Origin: JABMMZ01 sp044377005
GTDB taxonomy: Bacteria > Bacteroidota > Bacteroidia > NS11-12g > UBA955
Assembly: GCA_044377005.1 (NCBI GenBank)
Contig: JBILJV010000038.1
Location: 1 to 21,497, forward strand
Direction of reading: 5' to 3'
Length of the DNA: 21,497 bases
A program made the translations under genes and the position numbers. A model generated the notes under the pieces. That model did no database searches. It had not been told where the DNA came from and saw only the letters and a list, made by a program, of their open reading frames with translations. Below are positions 8,870 through 16,257 of this stretch, piece after piece. The first letter of the stretch is position 1. Every line of letters starts with the position of its first letter.

Positions 8870-8889
8870 TTATTCTATCAATAGAATAA
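8870..8889. promoter_or_regulatory. 20-base palindrome in a divergent intergenic region (operator candidate)
   Basis: Perfect 9-base arms (TTATTCTAT at 8870-8878, ATAGAATAA at 8881-8889) flank the centre CA. It lies between the divergent permease gene and the 8951 gene, 42 bases upstream of the plus-strand -7 candidate. It has no GC-rich stem followed by a T-tract, so a protein-binding site is more likely than a terminator. Confidence 0.4.
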
Positions 8890-8930
8890 AAAAAAGATTA
8901 AAAAATAGCGCCAAACACAATATTGTTTAT

Positions 8931-8938
8931 TAATTTTG
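8931..8938 (+). promoter_or_regulatory. -7 element TAATTTTG of the 8951 gene
   Basis: A perfect TAnnTTTG match. No clear TTTG lies 17-21 bases upstream. Transcription would start near 8945, leaving only a few bases before the ATG at 8951. This also argues against the TTG at 8936 as a start, because it lies inside the promoter element. Confidence 0.5.
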
Positions 8939-8950
8939 CATTCCTTACTC

Positions 8951-9484
8951 ATGGACCCACTATTATCAGCCGTATTAGAAATTCTAAAATTTGTTATCCC
9001 TTCACTTGTTGTTTTGGCTATAACCTATGTTATTGTAAATAAAGTAATGGAAGATCACACAAGTCGCTTGGAATTGGAAATTAGAAAACAAAATGCAAGT
9101 ACCTTAACGCCATTGAAGTTGCAAGCATATGAAAGAATGATTTTATTTCTTGAAAGGATAAGTCCGCAAAATTTAATAAACAATTACAATGATGGAACGA
9201 GTTCTGCCAAAGGATTGAGACATCTAATGGAATCGTCCGTTTATCAAGAATATAATCATAATTTATCTCAACAAATTTACATAAGTAACCAAGCTTGGAA
9301 AATTATTAAAGTAGTAAAAGAAGAAGTAATTCAATTGATACATTCAACCTCTGAAAGATTGGATAATGACGCAACTGGGGTTGATTTGTCAAAAGCAATA
9401 GTAGATAGGATGATAGCTGAAAATAATATCCCTACACAAAAAGCTATTGACTTTTTAAAAGCTGAAATAAATTTATATTTTTAA
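8951..9484 (+). CDS. Small membrane-anchored protein of unknown function
   Basis: A 177-residue protein starting at ATG 8951 (MDPLLSAVLE). An upstream in-frame TTG (8936) falls in the likely -7 promoter box and is not used here. Residues about 9-32 (EILKFVIPSLVVLAITYVIV) form one transmembrane helix. The rest is a mostly helical soluble domain, beginning with a charged segment (MEDHTSRLELEIRKQN) and then a conserved-looking stretch LTPLKLQAYERMILFLERISP. The topology suggests an inner-membrane anchor with a cytoplasmic domain. It resembles conserved Bacteroidota proteins without assigned function. The mutase gene starts 10 bases after its stop, so the two are probably co-transcribed, but no mechanistic link is visible. 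Confidence 0.8.
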   Translation: MDPLLSAVLEILKFVIPSLVVLAITYVIVNKVMEDHTSRLELEIRKQNASTLTPLKLQAYERMILFLERISPQNLINNYNDGTSSAKGLRHLMESSVYQEYNHNLSQQIYISNQAWKIIKVVKEEVIQLIHSTSERLDNDATGVDLSKAIVDRMIAENNIPTQKAIDFLKAEINLYF

Positions 9485-9494
9485 ATTAAAGAGG

Positions 9495-11051
9495 ATGTCC
9501 GAAGAAAAAAAAATAGTTAACGACAGTCAAATAGAAATCCATAAGGTTTATAAAGATCCAATTAATTTGCAAGAATCACCTGGAGAATTTCCTTTCACTA
9601 GAGGAATTAGAGAGGATATGTATAGAGGTCGTTTATGGACAATGAGACAATATGCTGGATTTTCTACTGCAGAAGAATCCAATAAAAGGTATCATTACTT
9701 GTTAAAGCAAGGTACAATGGGCCTTTCTGTTGCTTTTGACTTGCCAACACAAATTGGGTATGATAGTAGTCACGAGTTTTCAGAAGGTGAAGTAGGGAAG
9801 GTTGGTGTTGCTATTGACTCTCTTAAAGATATGGAAATTTTGTTTGATGGAATAAAACTTGAGGATATCACTACAAGTATGACAATCAATTCAACTGCCT
9901 CAATTTTGTTGGCAATGTATATTGCATTAGCAAAAAAACAGGGGGCTGATTTGAAGAAAATTTCAGGAACTATTCAAAATGACATATTAAAAGAATATGC
10001 AGCAAGAGGTACATATATATACCCGCCTCAACAAAGCATGCGTTTGATAACTGATATTTTTGAATATTGTAGTAAAGAAGTGCCTAGATGGAATACAATT
10101 TCTATATCGGGTTATCATATTCGAGAAGCCGGAAGTACAGCAGTTCAAGAGCTTGCATTTACATTAGCAAACGGGATTGCATATGTTAAAGCAGCTCAAA
10201 GTAAAGGATTGGATATAAATGTATTCGCAAAAAGACTCTCATTTTTCTTTAATGCTCACAATGACTTGTTTGAAGAGGTTGCAAAATTTAGAGCAGCTAG
10301 AAGAATGTGGGCTAAAATTACAAAAGACTTAGGCGCAACCGATCCGCAAGCCCAAATGCTTCGTTTCCATACTCAAACAGGTGGATCAACATTAACGGCT
10401 CAACAACCACAAAATAATATTGTAAGAGTAACGTTGCAAGCCCTTTCAGCTGTACTAGGAGGAACACAAAGTTTACATACTAATGGTTTTGACGAAGCAT
10501 TGAGTTTGCCAACTGAAGATGCTGCCAAAATTGCTCTTAGAACACAACAAATAATAGGATATGAGAGTGGTGCCACCAATGCAGTTGATCCGTTAGGGGG
10601 TAGTTATTTTGTTGAAGAATTGACGAATCAAGTAGAAGTCAAGGCTTATGAGTATATTCAAGTTATAGAGGCAATGGGTGGAAGTGTTATGGCTATCGAA
10701 CAAGGGTATATGCAAAATGAAATTGCCAAAAGTGCATATTTGTACCAGCAGAATATTGAATCAAATGAAAAAATAATAGTAGGTGTTAATAAGTATACAT
10801 CAGAAGATGTAAATAAAACACCTGTTTTTAGAGTTGATGATAGTATCAGACAAATACAAATTAATAAAATTAATATTTTGAAATCACATAGAAATTCTGA
10901 AAAAGTGGAGTTTCTATTAAGTGAGATTAAAATGGCAGCCCAAAGTGACCGAAACCTAATGCCATATATAATAAATGCTGTTGAAGCATATGCAACATTA
11001 GGTGAAGTTTCAGATACATTAAGGTCTGTATTTGGAGAATATAAGGGTTAG
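9495..11051 (+). CDS. Methylmalonyl-CoA mutase, stand-alone large (catalytic) subunit
   Basis: Interconverts succinyl-CoA and (R)-methylmalonyl-CoA with adenosylcobalamin; this chain carries the substrate-binding TIM barrel. Visible motifs: FPFTRGIREDMYRGRLWTMR with QYAGFSTAEESN (about 32-63; Tyr53 is the expected active-site Tyr), SVAFDLPTQIGYDS (78-91), GTIQNDILKEY (158-168), YIYPPQQSMR (Arg183, CoA/carboxylate contact) and ISGYHIREAG (His208). Tyr and Arg at these places favour methylmalonyl-CoA over isobutyryl-CoA mutase. At 518 residues it ends after the barrel and has no cobalamin-binding domain (DxHxxG), so a separate small subunit must be encoded elsewhere. AAAGAGG directly touches the ATG, too close for a normal Shine-Dalgarno site. 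Confidence 0.9.
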   Translation: MSEEKKIVNDSQIEIHKVYKDPINLQESPGEFPFTRGIREDMYRGRLWTMRQYAGFSTAEESNKRYHYLLKQGTMGLSVAFDLPTQIGYDSSHEFSEGEVGKVGVAIDSLKDMEILFDGIKLEDITTSMTINSTASILLAMYIALAKKQGADLKKISGTIQNDILKEYAARGTYIYPPQQSMRLITDIFEYCSKEVPRWNTISISGYHIREAGSTAVQELAFTLANGIAYVKAAQSKGLDINVFAKRLSFFFNAHNDLFEEVAKFRAARRMWAKITKDLGATDPQAQMLRFHTQTGGSTLTAQQPQNNIVRVTLQALSAVLGGTQSLHTNGFDEALSLPTEDAAKIALRTQQIIGYESGATNAVDPLGGSYFVEELTNQVEVKAYEYIQVIEAMGGSVMAIEQGYMQNEIAKSAYLYQQNIESNEKIIVGVNKYTSEDVNKTPVFRVDDSIRQIQINKINILKSHRNSEKVEFLLSEIKMAAQSDRNLMPYIINAVEAYATLGEVSDTLRSVFGEYKG

Positions 11052-11187
11052 TATTTGGCTATTTGTGGTTGTTGGTTGGTGTTGAATAATTGTTTTAGGT
11101 AAACAAAATTGGCTTTTAATATATAGTTCTTTTTTTGAAAAAAAAAACCCAAAAGGTTGAAAAAATATTTTTTTAGTAACTATTTTT

Positions 11188-11195
11188 TAACTTTA
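11188..11195 (+). promoter_or_regulatory. Weak -7 candidate for dnaA
   Basis: TAACTTTA matches TAnnTTTG except for the last base and lies 62 bases before the dnaA ATG, with T-rich sequence in the -33 position. The 206-base gap before dnaA holds no clear terminator: only an AACC/GGTT mini-stem near 11149-11158 amid A and T runs. Confidence 0.3.
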
Positions 11196-11257
11196 TTTCA
11201 GAATTGAATTTAAAAGTATACATAATTTAATAAAACATTAATAATCAGCACAATATA

Positions 11258-12706
11258 ATGAACATGAGTGGACAACAATTTAACGCAGAATCTGTTTGGG
11301 CGAATTGCCTAAAAATTATTAAAGACAACCTAACCCCCCAAAGTTACAAAACTTGGTTTGAGCCGATTAAACCCGTTAAATTAGAAAATAAAGTCCTAAC
11401 AATTCAAGTTCCTAGTCAGTTTTTTTATGAGTGGTTAGAGGAACACTATGTTTCTTTACTCCAAAAAACTTTAAAACAAATTTTAGGGGTTGGGTCAAAA
11501 TTAGAATACAGCATTATAGTTGAAAATAGTTCAGCAAATCAAAGTCCATACACCATTAATGTTCCAACAGGTAGTGGTAAAAAAGTAGTAACAAATGAAG
11601 TTAATCTTCCACTGAATGTTACATCAAATATTAAAAACCCATTTATTATACCTGGATTAAGAAAAGTGCCGGTTGATTCACAGTTAAACTCTAAATATAC
11701 TTTTGATAATTTTATAGAAGGAGAATGTAACCGTTTGGCAAGAGGTGCTGGTTGGGCAGTTGCTCACAACCCTGGAGGTACTGCTTACAATCCTCTAATG
11801 ATATTTGGTGGAGTTGGATTAGGTAAAACCCATTTAGTTCATGCTATCGGTAACTTAATCAAACAAGTTAATAAAAACAAAACAGTAATATACGTATCAA
11901 CAGAAAGGTTTGTTAATCAATTTGTTGAATCTGTGAAAGCTAATAACCAAAATGATTTCATAAATTTTTACCAAAGTTTAGATGTTCTAATTATTGATGA
12001 TATTCACCATTTGTCTCAAAAAACAAGAACACAAGAAATATTTTTTACCATTTTTAATCATTTACACCAATCAGGTAAGCAAATTATTTTAACAAGTGAC
12101 AAAGCACCTAAAGATATTAAGGATGTAGATGAACGTTTATTGTCTCGTTTTAAATGGGGTTTATCAGCAGACTTAACAGTCCCAGATTTTGAGACAAGAA
12201 TTGCTATTTTGGAAAATAAAGCCTACGAAAGCGGATTGTCTTTGCACCGTGAAGTTGTTGAATACATAGCCCATAATATTGACAATAATGTGAGAGAAAT
12301 TGAAGGTGCATTAATTTCATTATTGGCCCAAAGTTCACTCAATAGAAAAGAAATTGATTTGGATTTAGCAAAGCAAATGATGAAGAATTTTGTAAAAAAT
12401 GCTACAAGAGAAATTAGCATAGATTACATTCAAAAACTTGTTTGTGATTTCTACAATGTTTCAATTGATAGTGTTAAATCCAAAACTAGAAAACGAGAAA
12501 TAGTTCAAGCAAGACAAATTGCAATGTATTTTGCCAAAGATTTAACTAAAGCTTCACTTAAAAATATAGGTACACACTTCGGAAATAGAGACCATAGTAC
12601 CGTTATTCATGCTTGTCAAACTGTTAATGATTTAATTGATACTGATAAGAAATTTAGGCATGATGTTGAAGAGTTAAATAAAAGAATACGTATCAACACT
12701 TATTAA
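11258..12706 (+). CDS. dnaA: Chromosomal replication initiator protein DnaA
   Basis: Binds DnaA boxes and unwinds oriC. At 482 residues all four domains are present. Domain I (about 10-90) contains VWANCLKIIKDNLTPQSYKTWF. A short linker II follows. Domain III is AAA+, with Walker A GGVGLGKTHL (184-193), Walker B LIIDDIHHL (244-252) and the arginine-finger/sensor region DERLLSRFKWGL (291-302). Domain IV carries the DnaA-box-binding helix-turn-helix signature SLKNIGTHFGNRDHSTVIHA (433-452). ATG 11258 and ATG 11264 are both possible starts, two codons apart. The Walker B neighbour is IHH where IQF is common. The gene stands alone between the mutase and the T9SS operon; I could not find a cluster of DnaA boxes beside it. 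Confidence 0.97.
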   Translation: MNMSGQQFNAESVWANCLKIIKDNLTPQSYKTWFEPIKPVKLENKVLTIQVPSQFFYEWLEEHYVSLLQKTLKQILGVGSKLEYSIIVENSSANQSPYTINVPTGSGKKVVTNEVNLPLNVTSNIKNPFIIPGLRKVPVDSQLNSKYTFDNFIEGECNRLARGAGWAVAHNPGGTAYNPLMIFGGVGLGKTHLVHAIGNLIKQVNKNKTVIYVSTERFVNQFVESVKANNQNDFINFYQSLDVLIIDDIHHLSQKTRTQEIFFTIFNHLHQSGKQIILTSDKAPKDIKDVDERLLSRFKWGLSADLTVPDFETRIAILENKAYESGLSLHREVVEYIAHNIDNNVREIEGALISLLAQSSLNRKEIDLDLAKQMMKNFVKNATREISIDYIQKLVCDFYNVSIDSVKSKTRKREIVQARQIAMYFAKDLTKASLKNIGTHFGNRDHSTVIHACQTVNDLIDTDKKFRHDVEELNKRIRINTY

Positions 12707-12758
12707 CATTAATTAAAAACAAATTGGTTTTTAATTTCATTTTAAAAATTTATTAATT

Positions 12759-12815
12759 TAGGTAAATAAATGTATTTACCTACTAAATTTTCTAAATTTA
12801 GTGGTATTTAAATAC
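12759..12815. promoter_or_regulatory. Three abutting inverted repeats between dnaA and porP
   Basis: Three perfect dyads lie end to end. The first is TAGGTAAATA / TATTTACCTA (12759-12768 and 12773-12782, loop AATG). The second is ACTAAATTT / AAATTTAGT (12782-12790 and 12794-12802, loop TCT). The third is the 12-base palindrome GTATTTAAATAC (12804-12815). None is followed by a T-tract, so they are poor intrinsic terminators. They lie about 50-100 bases upstream of the T9SS promoter candidate and may be protein-binding sites. Confidence 0.4.
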
Positions 12816-12838
12816 TGATTTTATGGTTTATATATATT

Positions 12839-12872
12839 TTTAAACAATAAAGTGTAAAAAAATTTGTTTAAA
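12839..12872. promoter_or_regulatory. Inverted repeat overlapping the -33 element of the T9SS promoter
   Basis: Nine-base arms TTTAAACAA (12839-12847) and TTGTTTAAA (12864-12872) are separated by 16 bases. The right arm covers the TTTG -33 element of the porP promoter, a position where a bound protein would affect RNA polymerase. Confidence 0.35.
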
Positions 12873-12894
12873 TGATAATTAGAATTCATATTTG
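12863..12894 (+). promoter_or_regulatory. Candidate promoter of the porP-gldKLMN operon
   Basis: TTTG (12863-12866), a 20-base spacer, then CATATTTG (12887-12894), one mismatch from TAnnTTTG. The start would fall near 12901, giving a short leader to the ATG at 12918. Confidence 0.55.
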
Positions 12895-12917
12895 TAAATT
12901 GATATTCATACCAGCGA

Positions 12918-13988
12918 ATGAAAAAAATATTACATAGTATCTCAGTTTTAGCTTGTTTTTTGATAAGCGGTAACGTGGCTTTTGCTCAGCAAGATCCTTA
13001 CACTACGCATTATGCATTTAACAGAACTTTGTACAACCCAGCGGCTGTTGGAGCAGGAAATAAGTATTGTTTTTCGTTACTTTCGCATCACCAATATTTA
13101 GGATACGAAGATCGAACTCCTGAATTTCATCCAAATAAAACAACAAAACTTCCACAGGAGCCAGTGAAAAGTGTTGGTCCAAAAACTCAAATGTTTTCTT
13201 TTTCAATGCCAGTAACAAAATATGGAGGTTTTGGAATAGGTTTTATAAACGATAGACTAGGTTATGAAAAAAGTACTCATGTTAAAATAGATGCAGCAGG
13301 AAGATTGCCATTAGCATCCGGTGCGACAATTTCAGTTGGTTTTGAAGCCAATATTCTCCAAAAAGGGTTAGATGGTAATCAATTATATGCTCTTGCCCCA
13401 GGCGATCCTTCAGTACCTGGAGGTGATGTTAAAGCTACAAATACAGTTTTTGGAGCAGGCGCCTATTACGTTGATCCTCAAGAGTCAGCAGTGTCAACAA
13501 GAAATTTATGGGTCGGTTTATCTGTTTTAAACTTAAACAGTCCAACTTTTACTTACACTGCACAGAATAATAACCAAATGGTTTTCTCAACTCCAGAAAT
13601 GCATTTTCACTTAATGGGGGGGATTACATTTTTGAATTTTATGGGAAATCCTGATTTAAAATTTCATCCATCTGCAAAATTTAAAAGAGCTGGAGTAAAT
13701 CAATTGGATTTAACAGGATTAGTTGAATATCAAGAAAAACTTTGGGGAGGTTTAGCTTACAGAACAACATCTGATGCGTTATCAGTAATGTTGGGTTATT
13801 CTGGGTTTAAAGGAAAATTAAAGGGATTAAGAGTTGGTTACTCTTATGATTTAACACTAACTAGAATTTTATCGGTGTCATCTGGTACTCATGAACTACA
13901 ATTAAACTATTGTTTTGAACTCAAAATACCACCAAGACCTCGTATTAATATTCTAACTCCTCCATTCATGAATAGACAATCTGACTAA
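12918..13988 (+). CDS. porP: T9SS outer-membrane protein, PorP/SprF family
   Basis: A 356-residue predicted beta-barrel of the PorP/SprF family, which works with the T9SS at the outer membrane. A signal peptide ends near AFAQ (residue about 23). The family opening follows at once: QDPYTTHYAFNRTLYNPAAVG (a Q-D-P-x-x-x-x-Y and N-P-A-x-x-G pattern). Alternating glycine/aromatic strands continue to the end, for example GGFGIGFINDRLGYEK and RVGYSYDLTLTRI. Position directly ahead of gldKLMN matches the porPKLMN order known from Porphyromonas, supporting PorP rather than one of the many SprF paralogues that pair with SprB-like adhesins. The 106 bases to gldK have no terminator, so the operon probably continues. 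Confidence 0.88.
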   Translation: MKKILHSISVLACFLISGNVAFAQQDPYTTHYAFNRTLYNPAAVGAGNKYCFSLLSHHQYLGYEDRTPEFHPNKTTKLPQEPVKSVGPKTQMFSFSMPVTKYGGFGIGFINDRLGYEKSTHVKIDAAGRLPLASGATISVGFEANILQKGLDGNQLYALAPGDPSVPGGDVKATNTVFGAGAYYVDPQESAVSTRNLWVGLSVLNLNSPTFTYTAQNNNQMVFSTPEMHFHLMGGITFLNFMGNPDLKFHPSAKFKRAGVNQLDLTGLVEYQEKLWGGLAYRTTSDALSVMLGYSGFKGKLKGLRVGYSYDLTLTRILSVSSGTHELQLNYCFELKIPPRPRINILTPPFMNRQSD

Positions 13989-14064
13989 ATTTTAAATATT
14001 ACACAATAAAAAGATTATATTTTAGTTATATTATCAACACGAAACGCAAAACGTACATAATTTT

Positions 14065-14077
14065 ACACACACACACA
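14065..14077. repeat. (AC)6 tract in the gldK leader
   Basis: Thirteen bases of alternating AC (14065-14077) lie 17 bases before the gldK ATG. It is short and could be chance or a mildly unstable dinucleotide tract. Confidence 0.5.
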
Positions 14078-14094
14078 AACAATATATTACCGAA

Positions 14095-15498
14095 ATGAAA
14101 AAAGAAATGGATTTAGTTTTCAGTAAATTTAAACTAACAAACCAAGAAAAAGGGCTAGTCAGTAAAAGTAAAAAACAAATTTTAAAATTTGCATTTGCTT
14201 TAACACTATTTACTTTCATTGGTTGTGCTCCTGATACAAGAGATCTGACTGGTACATTAGATAGACAAATTTGGTTTCACCCACAGCCATTTGGAACTGT
14301 CTATATTCCATCAGGGACTTTTCATACAGGACAAAGTGATCAAGACGTATTTCAGTCATTTATTACACCCAACAAGCAAGTTAGTATAGTTGCTTTTTGG
14401 ATGGATGAAACTGAGATTACTAACAATGAATACAGACAGTTTGTAAACTTTGTAATTGATTCAATAAAAAGAGTAATGACAGGTGATGAAAGTTTATTCA
14501 TCCCTTTCCCAGATGATTATACTGGAGACCCAGATGTAAACAATGGTTTAGGTTTTATCGATTATGATGCAAGAATCGAATGGGATAAATATAAAGATGA
14601 ATTAGAACCATTGTATTATGAAGCTGATGAAAGATTTAGAGGAAAAAAACAAATTGACGTAAATCAACTCAATTATGATTATCAATGGTTTGATTTTGTT
14701 TATGCTGCTAATGATCCTGAAAATCAAGACAGATACAAAGAAGACAGAGTTAAAAATAGAAAAAAGTATATCAAAAATGAAAATACTTTAGTTTATCCTG
14801 ATACTTTATGTTGGGTAAGAGATTTTACATATTCTTACAATGATCCTATGGCTCGTCATTATTATAATCACGTTAAATATGATGATTATCCTGTAGTAGG
14901 TGTAAACTGGCACCAAGCTAATGCATTTGCTGTATGGCGTACAATTTGGAAAAACAGTTATTGGGAATCAAACGAGGAGCCAATTACCGAAGACTTCAGA
15001 CTTCCTACAGAGTATGAATGGGAGTACGCAGCAAGGGGTGGAAGAGTTGGTAACCCATATCCATGGGGTGGTCCTTACACAAGAAACAGTAAAGGTTGTA
15101 TGTTAGCAAATTTTAAACCATTAAGAGGTAATTATGGTGCAGATGGTGGTATGTATCCAGTAAGAGTTGATTCTTATTTCCCTAATGATTATGGCTTATA
15201 TAATATGGCTGGTAACGTAGCTGAATGGACTGTTAATGCTTGGAGTGAGCAATCTCACATTTTTACTCACGATTTAAATCCAGATTACAGAATTTCAGTT
15301 CCAGAAACCGGCCCAGTTGCAGCAACTACAAGTATGACTATGAAAAGAAAAGTAATCAAAGGTGGAAGTTGGAAAGATGTTGCTTACTTTATTCAAAACG
15401 GAAGCAGAACATATGAATATCAAGATACTTGTAAAAGCTATATCGGTTTCAGATGTATACAAAACTACATAGGTAGGTCAAACAAAGACAGAAAGTAA
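14095..15498 (+). CDS. gldK: T9SS/gliding lipoprotein GldK (PorK)
   Basis: Periplasmic, outer-membrane-attached lipoprotein that forms the T9SS ring with GldN. The 467-residue chain has a hydrophobic segment (about 29-43) ending in the lipobox FIGC, so Cys44 is the lipidated residue. The n-region before it is unusually long, about 28 residues; no ATG closer to the lipobox exists, only Met5. The mature part is the formylglycine-generating-enzyme-like fold without known enzyme activity: VYIPSGTFHTGQ, DETEITNNEYRQFV, VNWHQANAFAVW, LPTEYEWEYAARGG (about 303-316), GLYNMAGNVAEWT (about 367-379), IKGGSWKD and a final GFRCI. An insertion rich in acidic and aromatic residues (about 125-260) separates the early and late motifs, as in other GldK proteins. 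Confidence 0.94.
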   Translation: MKKEMDLVFSKFKLTNQEKGLVSKSKKQILKFAFALTLFTFIGCAPDTRDLTGTLDRQIWFHPQPFGTVYIPSGTFHTGQSDQDVFQSFITPNKQVSIVAFWMDETEITNNEYRQFVNFVIDSIKRVMTGDESLFIPFPDDYTGDPDVNNGLGFIDYDARIEWDKYKDELEPLYYEADERFRGKKQIDVNQLNYDYQWFDFVYAANDPENQDRYKEDRVKNRKKYIKNENTLVYPDTLCWVRDFTYSYNDPMARHYYNHVKYDDYPVVGVNWHQANAFAVWRTIWKNSYWESNEEPITEDFRLPTEYEWEYAARGGRVGNPYPWGGPYTRNSKGCMLANFKPLRGNYGADGGMYPVRVDSYFPNDYGLYNMAGNVAEWTVNAWSEQSHIFTHDLNPDYRISVPETGPVAATTSMTMKRKVIKGGSWKDVAYFIQNGSRTYEYQDTCKSYIGFRCIQNYIGRSNKDRK

Positions 15499-15517
15499 AA
15501 AATCAATCAAAATAAAA

Positions 15518-15549
15518 TAACAACAATTTAAAATTTTAACAACAATTTA
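15518..15549 (+). repeat. 13-base direct repeat in the gldK-gldL gap
   Basis: TAACAACAATTTA occurs at 15518-15530 and again at 15537-15549, six bases apart, just before the gldL ATG (15556). It may be an A-rich translation-enhancing leader or low-complexity sequence; function is not shown. Confidence 0.5.
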
Positions 15550-15555
15550 TCAATT

Positions 15556-16227
15556 ATGAGCAGTAACAGTATTTTCGAAAGTAAAGGATTTAAAAAAGTA
15601 ATGGCATACGTTTATGGATGGGGTGCCGCAGTAGTAATCATCGGAGCCTTATTTAAAATTATGCACTGGCCTGGTGCGGATGCGATGCTTATTGCAGGTT
15701 TGGGTACCGAAGCTTTAATTTTCTTTATTTCAGTTTTTGAACCAATTCATGCAGAGTACGATTGGACTTTAGTATACCCAGAATTAGCTGGTATCGAGCC
15801 ATCAGAAAAGAAAGCTAAAACAACTGCTACTGGTAGCGTATCTCAACAATTAGACAAAATGTTGGAAGAAGCAAAAGTAGGTCCAGAATTAATTGGTAGT
15901 TTAGGAACCGGTTTAAAGTCATTAAGTGACAATGTAAAAGAAATGTCTTCATTGAGTAGTGCAACTGTTGCCACTAACGAATACACTTCAAATATTTCTA
16001 AAGCATCAAAAGCAATAGAATCTATTGGAGTTTCTTCTTCAGAAATCAGTTCATCAATGGCTTCATTTGCAGGTGGATTAACATCTATGGTTAGTACTTT
16101 AAGTGCAACAGCGAATGATTCAGCTGAATTTAAAGATAACATCAGCAAATTGAATAAAAACTTAGGCAATTTAAACAATGTTTATGGAAACATGTTAAGT
16201 GCTATGGGTGGTGCAGCAAGTAAATAA
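15556..16227 (+). CDS. gldL: T9SS/gliding motor protein GldL (PorL)
   Basis: Inner-membrane proton-channel subunit of the GldLM motor that powers T9SS secretion and gliding. The 223-residue protein has two transmembrane helices, about 14-36 (MAYVYGWGAAVVIIGALFKI) and 42-61 (DAMLIAGLGTEALIFFISVF), then a cytoplasmic tail. Motifs GALFKxxH and TEALIFxxSxFEP place Lys34, His37, Glu52 and Glu62 at what I recall as F. johnsoniae GldL Lys27, His30, Glu49 and Glu59, residues linked to proton use. The intervening loop is four residues shorter here. The tail is serine-rich and helical (about 85-223), typical of GldL. It starts 57 bases after gldK and is followed by gldM after 30. Confidence 0.95.
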   Translation: MSSNSIFESKGFKKVMAYVYGWGAAVVIIGALFKIMHWPGADAMLIAGLGTEALIFFISVFEPIHAEYDWTLVYPELAGIEPSEKKAKTTATGSVSQQLDKMLEEAKVGPELIGSLGTGLKSLSDNVKEMSSLSSATVATNEYTSNISKASKAIESIGVSSSEISSSMASFAGGLTSMVSTLSATANDSAEFKDNISKLNKNLGNLNNVYGNMLSAMGGAASK

Positions 16228-16257
16228 TTTTTAACCATTTAATAAAAATAACTAATT

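Noticed and set aside
8936..8950. In-frame TTG start giving the membrane protein five extra N-terminal residues
   Set aside because: The TTG lies inside a perfect TAATTTTG -7 box, and ATG 8951 gives a normal membrane-anchor N-terminus.
11120..11180. Intrinsic terminator after the mutase gene
   Set aside because: Only a four-pair AACC/GGTT stem amid A and T runs is present, which is too weak to call.
11052..11257. Replication origin next to dnaA
   Set aside because: No cluster of TTATNCACA boxes is visible in either gap beside dnaA, and nearness to dnaA alone is not evidence.
14031..14039. TTATCAACA, a DnaA-box-like site between porP and gldK
   Set aside because: A single imperfect box with no neighbours is expected by chance in AT-rich DNA.
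14921..15106. Alternative-frame plus-strand frame inside gldK
   Set aside because: It overlaps the highly conserved FGE-like motifs of GldK in another frame and has no recognisable features.
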